NCBI RefSeq assembly: GCF_052113705.1
Contig: NZ_JBGQOG010000010.1
Span: 1-64,000, forward strand
Reading direction: 5' to 3'
DNA: 64,000 bases
Origin: JBGQOG01 sp052113705
GTDB lineage: Bacteria; Pseudomonadota; Alphaproteobacteria; Rhodobacterales; Rhodobacteraceae
Shown: positions 9,087 through 17,190 of the stretch, one piece after another
How the letters are laid out: every line of letters begins with the position of its first letter
Numbering within the stretch: the stretch's first letter is position 1
Notes under the pieces: model-generated
Seen by the model: the letters and a program-made list of their open reading frames with translations, nothing else
Databases searched by the model: none
What the model was told of the DNA's origin: nothing
Position numbers and translations under genes: made by a program

Positions 9087-9938
9087 TCAGGCCAGCGCAG
9101 CTTTCAGCACGGTGGCGAGGGGCGTGGTCGGGCGGCCGATCAGCTTGCCGAGCGTACCGCTGGTGTCGCTGAGACCGCCTTTGGAGGCGCCGATGTCAGA
9201 ATCCGCCAGCACCGCCGCGAAGGGCGCGGGCAGGCCGAAACCTTCAAGGGCTTTGGCATAATCCGCCTCGGCGAGGTTCTGATAGGCGACGGGTTTGCCG
9301 GAAAGATCCGTCAGAGTTGCCGCGAATTGTGCCATGGTGAAGCCGGTATCCCCGGCCAGTTCGTAGATCTTGCCCGCCTGATCCGGCGCGGTCAGCACCT
9401 CGGCGGCGGCCGCGGCGTAATCCGCCCGCGCTGCCGCATGGATCACACCGTCACCTGCAGCACCGATCACCACGCCATGGGCGACACCCGGCGCCACATT
9501 GCCGAGGTAGTTTTCAAGATACCAGCCGTTGCGCAGGAGAACATGGGGCAGGCCCGAGGCCGCAAGCGCCGCTTCGGTCGCGACATGTTCTTCGGCCAGC
9601 GCCAGAACCGACGTGTCAGCATGCAGGATGCTGGTGTAAGCCACGAGCTGGACGCCCGCCGCCTTGGCCGCGGCGATGACATTGGCGTGTTGCGCGGCGC
9701 GCTGGCCGACCTCGCTGGAGGAGATCAGCAAGAGCTTCTCCACCCCGGCCAGCGCGGCCTGCAAGGCGGCGGGATCCGTGTAGTCCCCCGCCCGCACCAC
9801 ATAGCCCGCGGCGGCCAGATCGGCGGCCTTCTCCGGACTGCGCACCAGCGCCACAATGTCCCCCGCCGGAACCTTTTGTGCCAGCGCTGCCAGCACCAGA
9901 CGCCCAAGTTGGCCAGTGGCCCCTGTGACTGCGATCAT
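9087..9938 (-). CDS. qorB: NAD(P)H:quinone oxidoreductase, QorB/YtfG-like
   Basis: This 283-residue NmrA-type SDR has the dinucleotide motif TGATGQLG at residues 5-12 and the family-specific stretch LLISSSEVGQR near residue 91. It lacks the YxxxK of classical SDRs, as expected for this subgroup. Members reduce quinones with NAD(P)H and protect against quinone or electrophile stress. A GGAG site precedes the ATG at 9938. It is divergent from an HxlR regulator with a palindromic operator between them, the same arrangement as ytfG/ytfH in enterobacteria. That synteny supports the assignment. Confidence 0.88.
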   Translation of the reverse strand: MIAVTGATGQLGRLVLAALAQKVPAGDIVALVRSPEKAADLAAAGYVVRAGDYTDPAALQAALAGVEKLLLISSSEVGQRAAQHANVIAAAKAAGVQLVAYTSILHADTSVLALAEEHVATEAALAASGLPHVLLRNGWYLENYLGNVAPGVAHGVVIGAAGDGVIHAAARADYAAAAAEVLTAPDQAGKIYELAGDTGFTMAQFAATLTDLSGKPVAYQNLAEADYAKALEGFGLPAPFAAVLADSDIGASKGGLSDTSGTLGKLIGRPTTPLATVLKAALA

Positions 9939-9980
9939 CTTCTCTCTCCTGAATAAGCTTGTGCTGCATCTCTAGCGCAT

Positions 9981-10001
9981 GTACTTACAAATCGTAAGTA
10001 C
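9981..10001. promoter_or_regulatory. Probable HxlR-family operator
   Basis: Perfect 8-bp arms GTACTTAC and GTAAGTAC are separated by AAATC in the short gap between qorB and its divergent HxlR gene. The inner sequence resembles TTAC/GTAA-type sites bound by HxlR proteins such as CatR and YodB. The placement suggests one dimer represses both genes. Confidence 0.8.
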
Positions 10002-10017
10002 GCACAAAAAGGTAAGC

Positions 10018-10434
10018 ATGATGCGCGGAGATGAACCCCCGGCCGGACAAGGATCACTCGCCATGGCGATGGATCGGGGTCAGGTGTTTTCCGATCAATG
10101 CCCCTCGCGCGATGTGTTGCGGCATGTGACCAGCCGTTGGGGCGCGCTGACGCTGCTCGCGCTGTTGGCAGGCACGCAGCGGTTCTCGGACCTGCGGCGG
10201 CGGATCAAGGGGATCAGCGAGAAAATGCTGGCGGAAACCCTGCAGGCGCAGGAGGCGGATGGTTTCGTGCAGCGCATTGCGCATCCGGTGGTACCGCCGC
10301 ATGTCGATTATGCGCTGACCCCGATGGGGCGCGAGATCGCGCAGCGTGTGGAGGGGATGACCGATTGGATCGAGGGGAATCTGCCGCGCATTCAGGCGGC
10401 GCAGGAGCAACACAAAGCCCAGCGCCGGCGCTGA
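10018..10434 (+). CDS. HxlR-family transcriptional regulator (QorR-like)
   Basis: This 138-residue winged-helix protein contains CPSRDVLRHVTSRWGALTLLAL, a typical HxlR opening, then RFSDLRRRIKGISEKMLAETL (recognition region) and the wing around DYALTPMGREIA. A conserved N-terminal cysteine (in DQCPSRD) is the usual redox or electrophile sensor. I choose the ATG at 10018, preceded by AAAGG, because an upstream in-frame ATG at 9979 would lie across the operator. It should repress itself and qorB until a quinone-like signal modifies the cysteine. The mechanism is inferred from relatives. Confidence 0.88.
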   Translation: MMRGDEPPAGQGSLAMAMDRGQVFSDQCPSRDVLRHVTSRWGALTLLALLAGTQRFSDLRRRIKGISEKMLAETLQAQEADGFVQRIAHPVVPPHVDYALTPMGREIAQRVEGMTDWIEGNLPRIQAAQEQHKAQRRR

Positions 10435-10456
10435 TCGCCCCCCCCACCGAATCGCA

Positions 10457-10483
10457 AAAGGCCCGGCGCAATGCCGGGCCTTT
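10457..10483. terminator. Bidirectional intrinsic terminator
   Basis: The arms AAAGGCCCGGC and GCCGGGCCTTT enclose a 5-nt loop between two convergent genes. On the minus strand the stem is followed by TTTTGCG, and on the plus strand by TTTGAGG, so it can serve both. Confidence 0.8.
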
Positions 10484-10500
10484 GAGGTTACGGGGTGGTG

Positions 10501-11322
10501 TCAGAGCAGGCGCTGCATCACCGGGGCAATGGCCTCGGCCACTTCCTGATGCACCATCGGCCCCGGCATGCCCGCCGCCGCAGGCTCTTCCATCGCGGCG
10601 AAATGCATGCCCGCCGTGCCCGCCGCCCGCGCCGCGGCCGAAGGCTCGACCCGGACCAGTTCAGCCGCAAAGGGCAACAATTCGTCGACCATCGCCTGAT
10701 CCACCAGCAACGGATCCGGGCCCAGACGGTCGCGGTTGCCCGGCGCACGGTGATCGCCAAGCCAGAGCAGGATCACCCGGCCTTCAACCTTCTCCAGCAG
10801 CATTTTCATCCGTGCCACCCAGGCGGCGCGCAGTTCATCCACCACCAGATCAAACTTGTCCGGCGCCCGGTCTGCCAAGGCATGCAGCATGTGCCGGGTG
10901 AAGTTGAATTCGGTGAAATCCACCTCGCGGAACACCGCCTGCATCATCGACGAGGCGCGCAGGAAGCGGTCATTGCGGCGCGGATGCACCGCGTAGAAGC
11001 GGTTGGACATGTTCTGCGCGCCCATGAGTTGCACCACCGTCACCGCCGCCTTGCTGCAGGCCTCGGTGATCTCGGGCTCATTCACAAAGACATCCGTCCC
11101 CGCGTTCAGATACCCCAGATTGATGGTTGGTACGCCAATGCGCTGCTCTACCAGCGCGGGCCAGGGTTTCTGAATGAACTTGCCATAGGTCTCGGTGCCC
11201 CCCAGCGCCGCACAGAATGTCTGATCAAGATTACGCCTTGGCCCCCGAAACAACAGTTTCGATTTGCCGTAGCGACATGGAAAATAGTCAAGCGCCCCCG
11301 CGCCCTGATGCTCAAAAGCCAT
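10501..11322 (-). CDS. DUF6473-type protein of unknown function
   Basis: This 273-residue protein resembles a family common in Rhodobacterales and annotated only as a domain of unknown function (my recollection points to DUF6473). It starts MAFEHQGAGALDYFPCRYGKSKLLFRGP. It contains NLGYLNAGTDVF and a later LLWLGDHRAP segment that recalls SGNH-type or sulfotransferase-like folds, but no catalytic set can be asserted. A GGTGGG ribosome site supports the ATG at 11322; the frame extends to 11349 without one. No signal peptide or membrane helix is visible. It is convergent with the HxlR gene and divergent from the hydroxybutyryl-CoA dehydrogenase gene. Confidence 0.6.
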   Translation of the reverse strand: MAFEHQGAGALDYFPCRYGKSKLLFRGPRRNLDQTFCAALGGTETYGKFIQKPWPALVEQRIGVPTINLGYLNAGTDVFVNEPEITEACSKAAVTVVQLMGAQNMSNRFYAVHPRRNDRFLRASSMMQAVFREVDFTEFNFTRHMLHALADRAPDKFDLVVDELRAAWVARMKMLLEKVEGRVILLWLGDHRAPGNRDRLGPDPLLVDQAMVDELLPFAAELVRVEPSAAARAAGTAGMHFAAMEEPAAAGMPGPMVHQEVAEAIAPVMQRLL

Positions 11323-11475
11323 CGGTCCCACCTTTAATAGTCGACTCACCCGCGACCAAATTGCCGGACAAGCCTTGCCAAAGGGCTAAAGGAACAATGT
11401 GTTGAAATTTGCTTATACCTTGCGCCCCGCGCGCCCTGCCGCATATGGTCAGGGCAAGAACCAAAGGGGACGCGG

Positions 11476-12351
11476 ATGGACATTCAATCGGTCGGAATCG
11501 TGGGTGCAGGCCAGATGGGGAATGGCATTGCCCATGTCTTCGCGCTGGCGGGATTTGATGTTCTTTTGAACGACATCAGCGCCGAAGGCCTGCAAAAGGC
11601 CGTCGCGATCATCGACCGCAACATCGAGCGCCAGGTCAGCCGTGGCAAGGTCAGCGCCGAGGACAAGGCGGTCGCCATGGCGCGGATCAGGACGACACTG
11701 TCGCTGCCCGATCTGGGGCAATGCGATCTGGTGATCGAAGCCGCCACCGAGCGGGAAACCGTGAAGCAAGCCATTTTTGAAGACCTGTTGCCGCATCTGA
11801 AGCCGACAACGATTCTCACCTCCAATACCTCGTCGATCTCGATCACCCGTCTGGCCAGCCGCACCGACCGGCCGGAGAAGTTCATGGGTTTTCACTTCAT
11901 GAACCCGGTTCCGGTGATGCAGCTGGTCGAGCTGATCCGCGGCATCGCCACCAACACCGAGACCTATGAGGCGCTGCTGGCCGTCGTGAACAAGCTCGGC
12001 AAGACCGCGGCCTCTTCTGAGGATTTCCCCGCCTTCATCGTCAACCGCATCCTGATGCCGATGATCAACGAAGCGGTCTACACGCTTTATGAAGGTGTCG
12101 GCTCGGTCAAATCCATCGATGAATCGCTGAAGCTTGGCGCCAACCACCCGATGGGGCCGCTGGAACTGGCCGACTTCATCGGGCTCGACACCTGTCTGGC
12201 GATCATGAACGTGCTGCACGACGGGCTGGCCGATACCAAGTACCGCCCCTGCCCGCTGCTGACGAAATATGTGGAAGCGGGATGGCTTGGCCGCAAAACC
12301 GGCCGCGGCTTCTACGACTACCGCGGGGAGACGCCGGTGCCGACGCGCTGA
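11476..12351 (+). CDS. 3-hydroxybutyryl-CoA dehydrogenase
   Basis: This enzyme interconverts acetoacetyl-CoA and 3-hydroxybutyryl-CoA with NAD(P). The 291-residue protein has the Rossmann motif GAGQMGNG at residues 10-17, the catalytic-histidine region GFHFMNPVPVMQLVE, and the C-terminal helical domain with NRILMPMINEAV and GRKTGRGFYDY. It lacks the hydratase half of FadB, so it is the stand-alone type used in C4 metabolism. A link to acetyl-CoA assimilation or polyhydroxybutyrate turnover is likely, in line with the probable mcd gene in this window. It is followed by a long hairpin and appears monocistronic. Confidence 0.93.
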   Translation: MDIQSVGIVGAGQMGNGIAHVFALAGFDVLLNDISAEGLQKAVAIIDRNIERQVSRGKVSAEDKAVAMARIRTTLSLPDLGQCDLVIEAATERETVKQAIFEDLLPHLKPTTILTSNTSSISITRLASRTDRPEKFMGFHFMNPVPVMQLVELIRGIATNTETYEALLAVVNKLGKTAASSEDFPAFIVNRILMPMINEAVYTLYEGVGSVKSIDESLKLGANHPMGPLELADFIGLDTCLAIMNVLHDGLADTKYRPCPLLTKYVEAGWLGRKTGRGFYDYRGETPVPTR

Positions 12352-12399
12352 GGCGCCGCCCGCTGCGGAAACGCCTTGCGCTTTGCCTGATCTGAAATT

Positions 12400-12463
12400 C
12401 CCCGCCGGAGGCTTCCACGGTCAGACCCGAAGCCTCCGGCGGGGATATTTGATCCGAAGCAAG
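12400..12463 (+). repeat. Dispersed intergenic element, copy 2, with long hairpin
   Basis: Perfect 16-bp arms, CCCCGCCGGAGGCTTC (12400-12415) and its complement (12429-12444), enclose 13 nt. The second arm runs into GATATTTG and then CCGAAGCAAG. It sits between the convergent hydroxybutyryl-CoA dehydrogenase and acyltransferase genes and could terminate transcription, though no long T tract follows. Confidence 0.7.
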
Positions 12464-12464
12464 C

Positions 12465-13325
12465 TCAGTCGCGCAGCGCCAATGTGTGCTCGCGCAACCA
12501 GGCCAGGAAACCACTGGCGTTTTTCAGCCCGTCGCGCATCTCATCGGGATAGATCGGATGACCGATCACCGGCTTTTGCGGCTTGTTCAGCGCGGCCTTG
12601 ATCTCATGCAGCAACAGCCCCTGCCGCAGCGTCGCCGAGAGCTTGTTGGCGATGAGATAGAGCCGCGTGTTGTGGCCCGGGAAATACATCGGCAGCACGG
12701 CCGCGCCGGAGCGGGCCACCATCTTGGCGGTGAACGGGTTCCATTCCGCCTCGATCGCCGGGCCAAAGAGGGTCTCGGAGGCGGCGACCTTGCCCGCCGG
12801 GAACAGCACGATCACGCCACCCGCCTTCAGATGGCTCATGCATTCGTTGCGCATGGCGAGGCTTTCCTCGCGCGCATTGGCTTCATGCGGGAAGGGCACC
12901 GGGATCAGGAATTCCGCGATCTCGGGAATGCCCGTCAACAGAGAGCGCGTCAGAATCTTGTAATCCGTGCGCACCCGGCCGATCAGCTCGGCCATCACCA
13001 TGCCATCCACCAGCCCATGCGGGTGGTTGGCCACCACAACGAGCGGGCCGGTGGCGGGGATGCGCGCGACCTGCTCATCCGGGGTCTGCACGTCGATCCC
13101 CATGATTTCCAGCGCCTGCGGCCAGAAGGGCTGCCCGAAAGGGGCGCCTTTACGCTCAAACTTGCGGATCAGATAGAGCAGTCGCGCCTTGGCCGTCAGC
13201 CATTCGATCACCCGGATCGAATTCGCTTTCCAGGGGTTGGTGAACGTCCCCGCATAGGACAGGCGCTTTTTGTCATAGGCCTTGCCATTTGCGCCAACCG
13301 CCCGGCCTGTTTCCGTCTCCGCCAC
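12465..13325 (-). CDS. Lysophospholipid acyltransferase family protein (PlsC-like)
   Basis: This 286-residue protein has a PlsC-type acyltransferase core: the block NHPHGLVDGMV (near residue 100) stands for the HxxxxD catalytic region, and LFPAGKVA corresponds to the glycerolipid-binding block. A hydrophobic patch is present, but no clear multi-pass helices are seen. The best fit is the hemolysin-like or ornithine-lipid-type acyltransferase branch rather than the housekeeping 1-acylglycerol-3-phosphate enzyme. The start is a GTG at 13325 with AAGGA upstream. It is co-oriented with the PTS genes upstream, leaving a 29-base gap to ptsH, so it may share their transcript. Substrate unknown. Confidence 0.72.
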   Translation of the reverse strand: MAETETGRAVGANGKAYDKKRLSYAGTFTNPWKANSIRVIEWLTAKARLLYLIRKFERKGAPFGQPFWPQALEIMGIDVQTPDEQVARIPATGPLVVVANHPHGLVDGMVMAELIGRVRTDYKILTRSLLTGIPEIAEFLIPVPFPHEANAREESLAMRNECMSHLKAGGVIVLFPAGKVAASETLFGPAIEAEWNPFTAKMVARSGAAVLPMYFPGHNTRLYLIANKLSATLRQGLLLHEIKAALNKPQKPVIGHPIYPDEMRDGLKNASGFLAWLREHTLALRD

Positions 13326-13354
13326 GATGGGGGATTCCTTCCTGTCTGCGCCGC

Positions 13355-13630
13355 TCAGAAGTCTTCGCCGAATTTGTCGGCCACCAGCGCTTCGAGCGCA
13401 TCCGCCAGCTTCTCGGCCTCGGGCCCGCTGGTGCGGACGTCAATAGAGGTTCCCCGCGAGGCTGCCAACATCAAAAGCCCCATGATCGAATCGCCCGAGA
13501 CGCGCATGCCGTCCTTTTCCACCTCGGCGCGGGCATCATGCGCCTCCACCACTTCGACGAATCGCGCGGAGGCCCGCGCGTGCAGGCCCTTTTCATTCAC
13601 GATCTTCAGTTGTCGTGTGCCAACCTGCAT
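13355..13630 (-). CDS. ptsH: Phosphocarrier protein HPr
   Basis: HPr passes phosphate between Enzyme I and EIIA proteins. The 91-residue protein has His17 in GLHARASA (phosphorylated by EI-P) and Ser48 in GDSIMGLL (the target of HprK). The ATG at 13630 has GGGAG just upstream; a TTG in frame at 13642 overlaps that site and is less likely. It ends the regulatory PTS set encoded with EIIA, RapZ and HprK. No EIIC/EIIB sugar permease is nearby, so a regulatory rather than transport role is expected. Confidence 0.94.
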   Translation of the reverse strand: MQVGTRQLKIVNEKGLHARASARFVEVVEAHDARAEVEKDGMRVSGDSIMGLLMLAASRGTSIDVRTSGPEAEKLADALEALVADKFGEDF

Positions 13631-13656
13631 ACCTGCTCCCAACGTCTCATCCGGCC

Positions 13657-14055
13657 TCAGATGCCGGCAGGATCCGCCGAGTAGCTGTTGATATACCGCC
13701 GCCCGGCGTCCAATGCCGCATCTACTGCTGGTTCTACCGCCAATTGGCGTGACTTTGCCAGCTTGATCAGCATCGGCAGATTGGCGCCATAGATAATCCG
13801 CCGGTTTGACGGCGCGCAGGCCAGCAGGCTCAGGTTGGAGGGAGAGCCCCCGAACATATCGGTGACCACCACCACACCCTGGCCCGCATCGACCGCATCG
13901 GCGGCCGCACAGATCTCGGCCTGTTTCTGGCTGCGGTCATGGTCTTCCTCGATGGTGATGGCGCGGATGCCGGTCTGCGGCCCCACAACATGTTCCACCG
14001 CCGCGAGATATTCGCGTGCCAATCCGCCATGTGCCACGATCACGATCCCGATCAC
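13657..14055 (-). CDS. PTS EIIA component, mannose family
   Basis: This 132-residue EIIA-Man-type protein carries the phosphorylatable His9 in IVIVAHGG and the family motif VVTDMFGGSPSNLS. It should take phosphate from HPr. The start is a GTG at 14055 that overlaps the rapZ stop (GTGA), implying translational coupling. In alphaproteobacteria this stand-alone EIIA acts in the regulatory PTS that talks to the ChvG/ChvI system and to HprK; the locus here has exactly that gene order. Confidence 0.92.
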   Translation of the reverse strand: MIGIVIVAHGGLAREYLAAVEHVVGPQTGIRAITIEEDHDRSQKQAEICAAADAVDAGQGVVVVTDMFGGSPSNLSLLACAPSNRRIIYGANLPMLIKLAKSRQLAVEPAVDAALDAGRRYINSYSADPAGI

Positions 14056-14960
14056 GCGCCCGCTCCGACTAATGCCTGGGGCGCGACCTGCGCCCGGCGT
14101 TCCAATTCCCGGTGCCGTTTAGACACCTGCCATCCGGCCGCTGCAAGCGCTTTGGCCATATATTCCGTTACCGCTACCGAACGGTGCTGCCCGCCGGTGC
14201 AGCCAAAGCCGATCGACAGATGGCTTTTGCCTTCCGCGACATGTTCCGGCAAGACATAGAGCACAAGATCCATGACCCGCGCAACGAAACCGCCGTAGCG
14301 TTCATCACCCGCGACGTAGGCGGCCACGGCCTCATCGCGGCCGTCGAGCGCGCGCAGGTCCGGCACCCAATGCGGATTGGCCAGAAAGCGGCAGTCAAAC
14401 ATCAGATCGAGCCCGCGCGGCACGCCGCGTTTGTAGCTGAAACTGTGCAGGCTGACCGCCATGCTGCCCCCCTTGCCCGGTGCGAACCAACGCTCAATCT
14501 CGGCGCGGGCATCGTGCACGGACATGCCGGTGGTGTCGATCAGCACATCCGCCCGCGCCCGGATCGGGGCCAGCAGGTCAATCTCGGCGGCGATGCCCTG
14601 CGCGGGGGCTTCTTGTGGTGCGAGAGGGTGCCGCCGCCGGGTCTCGGAATAGCGGCGCACCAGCTCATCGGGGGCGCAATCCATATAGAGGACGTCCAGA
14701 TCGGCCTCGGGCGCGCGGGTCAGCCGGTCGATCAATTCGATCAGATTGGCGGCGGAAAACTCGCGGTTGCGCACATCCACGCCCAGCGCCACGGGCCGGT
14801 TGATCGGCGGGCCGTCCATCAGCCGGGGGATCAGGCTCATCGGCAGATTGTCGATGGTCTCATAGCCAAGGTCTTCCAGCGTGTTGATCGCGGTCGAACG
14901 TCCGGCGCCCGAGGGGCCGGTGACCAGAACCAGACGTTGTACCTGCGGCAAGTCGCCCAT
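14052..14960 (-). CDS. rapZ: RapZ/YvcJ-type nucleotide-binding protein
   Basis: This 302-residue P-loop protein has Walker A GPSGAGRS at residues 15-22, the YETIDNLP motif, and the C-terminal GFGCTGGQHRSV signature of the family. In Escherichia coli RapZ is an RNA-binding adapter linking envelope-sugar status to RNase E; in alphaproteobacteria its targets are less clear. The ATG at 14960 follows GGAGGACAAC, a strong ribosome site. An upstream open frame to 15083 overlaps hprK and is not used. It lies between hprK and the EIIA gene. Confidence 0.93.
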   Translation of the reverse strand: MGDLPQVQRLVLVTGPSGAGRSTAINTLEDLGYETIDNLPMSLIPRLMDGPPINRPVALGVDVRNREFSAANLIELIDRLTRAPEADLDVLYMDCAPDELVRRYSETRRRHPLAPQEAPAQGIAAEIDLLAPIRARADVLIDTTGMSVHDARAEIERWFAPGKGGSMAVSLHSFSYKRGVPRGLDLMFDCRFLANPHWVPDLRALDGRDEAVAAYVAGDERYGGFVARVMDLVLYVLPEHVAEGKSHLSIGFGCTGGQHRSVAVTEYMAKALAAAGWQVSKRHRELERRAQVAPQALVGAGA

Positions 14961-14976
14961 GTTGTCCTCCGGCAGA

Positions 14977-15441
14977 TCAGTCTGCCCGTCCTCCCTTAAG
15001 ATATTGCATAATCCCGGCAGAAAAATGCCCCCTCGCGGAAGAGTGAGGCGCCAGAACCATCGGTAGCGTGACCTCAAGAACACGCATTTCCCGCCTGGGG
15101 GGCAGTCGCTCGGTTTCCGTTCGGTCGAGATCGATCACCAAGGCCAGCTTTGCCCCGCTCAGGGCCTTCGCCGACAGGATGCCGATTCCCCGGGCTTCGA
15201 TCCTGCCGTGGATTGCTGCAGGTGCACAAGCCCAAACCGAGTCGCCTGTGGTGGCAGGCTGGCGGCGCAGGATTGTGCGGTCATCTGCTATCAGATCGGC
15301 ACCCCAGGCCATAAACTCAAGGGCCAGTGACGATTTTCCACGGCCAGACGCCCCGAGGATCAAAATGCCGCACCCGGCAACCGCGACACAGCTCGCGTGC
15401 CAGATTTCTGCATCTGCATCATCTTGTTCGAGATCAGGCAT
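14977..15441 (-). CDS. hprK: HPr kinase/phosphorylase, short alphaproteobacterial form
   Basis: This 154-residue protein consists of the kinase domain alone. Walker A GASGRGKS is at residues 30-37, preceded by the typical HASCVAV strand, and the HprK signature region IEARGIGIL follows near residue 85. It lacks the roughly 130-residue N-terminal domain of Gram-positive HprK (about 310 residues in total), as is normal for alphaproteobacteria. It should phosphorylate Ser48 of the HPr encoded nearby. It is 6 bases downstream of chvG in the same operon. Confidence 0.93.
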   Translation of the reverse strand: MPDLEQDDADAEIWHASCVAVAGCGILILGASGRGKSSLALEFMAWGADLIADDRTILRRQPATTGDSVWACAPAAIHGRIEARGIGILSAKALSGAKLALVIDLDRTETERLPPRREMRVLEVTLPMVLAPHSSARGHFSAGIMQYLKGGRAD

Positions 15442-15447
15442 CGCGGC

Positions 15448-17190
15448 TTATACCGGCAGCCCCACGACAAAGCGCGCGCCCAGCGGTTCGGAGGTGATAT
15501 CGGCATCGGTCGGGCGGATGTTCTCGGCCCAGATCACCCCACCATGCGCTTCGACGATCTGCTTGGAGATCGCCAGCCCCAGACCGGAATGCTCGCCGAA
15601 CTGGCCCACGGGGCGCTCGGAGTAGAACCGCTGAAACACCTTGGCCAGCGCCTGCTCAGGGATCCCCGGGCCGGTGTCTTCCACCACAACCAGCACGCGG
15701 TTCTCGCGTTTGCGCGCCCAGACCCGCACCGCATCGCCCTCTTCGCAAAAGGATACCGCATTGGTGATCAGGTTGACAAAAACCTGCGCCAGCCGCGCCT
15801 CAAGCCCGGTGATGCGGATCGGCGCCTTCGGCAGGTCGGTGATGAAATCCACCCCATGCTCGGCCGCCTGCGCGCCCAGATGGTCGGTCAGATTGCCGAG
15901 CATGTGGAGAAGGTCGAAATCCTCCTCCTCCTCGCGCACCAGCTCACTGTCCAGCCGTGAGGCGTTGGAGATGTCGCTCACCAGACGGTCCAGACGGCGC
16001 ACATCATGGTCGATCACCTCCAAAAGCCGGGTCCGCTGATCCTCGCGCTTGGCCAGATGCAACGAGGCCACCGCCGAGCGCATGCTGGCCAGCGGGTTCT
16101 TGATCTCATGCGCCACATCGGCGGCAAATTGTTCATTGGCGTCGATGCGGTCATAGAGCGCCTCGACCATGCCGCGCAACGCCCCCGACAGGCGGCCAAT
16201 CTCATCCGGCCGCGCCGTCAGATCGGGGATCCGCACCCGGCTGGGCGACATCTTGCGGGCGTTCTTGTCACGGCCAAGCTCCGCCGCCGCCGCCAGATCC
16301 GACAGCGGATTGGCGATGGTCGAGGCCAAGACCAGCGACAGGCCGATCGAGACGATGATGGCGATGACGAACATCTGCAGCACCTGCTCGCGCTCGACCC
16401 GCACCAGCTTGTCAATCTCGCCCGCGCCGGAGGTGATGCCGATGACCGCCACCACCTGACCATCCTGCCGCACCGGGGTTGCCACGGCAAAAATGGTTTC
16501 GCCCAGGGCATCATGCCCGGTGGAAATCTGGGTTTGGCCGTTCAGCGCCTCGGGCAGCAAGGGGCGCAGCACATCCTGCAGATCAAACTCCGGCCGCGCC
16601 ACCGGCGCCGGCGACAGCCAGCCCGCCAGCCCGTCCCAGGCCCGGCTGAGCAGATCGGTGATCAGCGTCGTGCGATGATCCACCGCCAGCCCCACCACCG
16701 CCTCGTGGCTTTGATCCGGCAAAATGGCATCCGGCCCGTAGGTGCTGCCAATCAGGGTCTGGCGCGGGTCAAACAGGAACAGATCCGCCCCGTTCGGCAA
16801 TTCCAGGCCCGAGATCGTCGCGCGCGCGTCCAGCCCGTCGCCCGCCGCCAGATTGACCGGCACGCCATGCGGCAATTGCGCCTCAAATACATCCGCCACC
16901 AGCTGGGCTTCGCTGATCAGGCCCTGCTCGCGCTGGATCACCAGACTGTCGCGGAACGGATTGAGGTAGAGCACCCCCGCCACCAGCACCACCATCGCCA
17001 ACAGGTTGAAGGTGATGATCTTTCGCGCCAGCGGCGACCGGTTCAGCGCGATCAGCGGCCGACGCGCCCGGCTTTCGCGCAGGGCACTGTCGACGTAGCC
17101 ATCCGGCCCGACCCAATCCTCGCCAAGGACCACATCCGAGTCTTTATCCGAACGGCTCTCCCGCATGCCGCTTGCCGCCACATCGCTCAT
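15448..17190 (-). CDS. chvG: ChvG/ExoS-type sensor histidine kinase
   Basis: This 580-residue membrane kinase has a cytoplasmic N terminus with a basic stretch, TM1 at about 59-76, a large periplasmic sensor domain (about 77-275), TM2 at about 278-300, HAMP, the H-box with His361 in VAHEIKNPLASM, and a C-terminal ATPase domain with GPGIPE and GLGLAISK. ChvG senses acid or envelope conditions and phosphorylates ChvI. The ATG overlaps the chvI stop (ATGA). Its place between chvI and hprK is the conserved alphaproteobacterial order. Confidence 0.93.
   Translation of the reverse strand: MSDVAASGMRESRSDKDSDVVLGEDWVGPDGYVDSALRESRARRPLIALNRSPLARKIITFNLLAMVVLVAGVLYLNPFRDSLVIQREQGLISEAQLVADVFEAQLPHGVPVNLAAGDGLDARATISGLELPNGADLFLFDPRQTLIGSTYGPDAILPDQSHEAVVGLAVDHRTTLITDLLSRAWDGLAGWLSPAPVARPEFDLQDVLRPLLPEALNGQTQISTGHDALGETIFAVATPVRQDGQVVAVIGITSGAGEIDKLVRVEREQVLQMFVIAIIVSIGLSLVLASTIANPLSDLAAAAELGRDKNARKMSPSRVRIPDLTARPDEIGRLSGALRGMVEALYDRIDANEQFAADVAHEIKNPLASMRSAVASLHLAKREDQRTRLLEVIDHDVRRLDRLVSDISNASRLDSELVREEEEDFDLLHMLGNLTDHLGAQAAEHGVDFITDLPKAPIRITGLEARLAQVFVNLITNAVSFCEEGDAVRVWARKRENRVLVVVEDTGPGIPEQALAKVFQRFYSERPVGQFGEHSGLGLAISKQIVEAHGGVIWAENIRPTDADITSEPLGARFVVGLPV

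Noticed and set aside
15068..15625. Plus-strand open frame across the hprK/chvG junction
   Set aside because: It is antisense to two conserved genes and its Ser/Arg-rich translation matches nothing recognisable.
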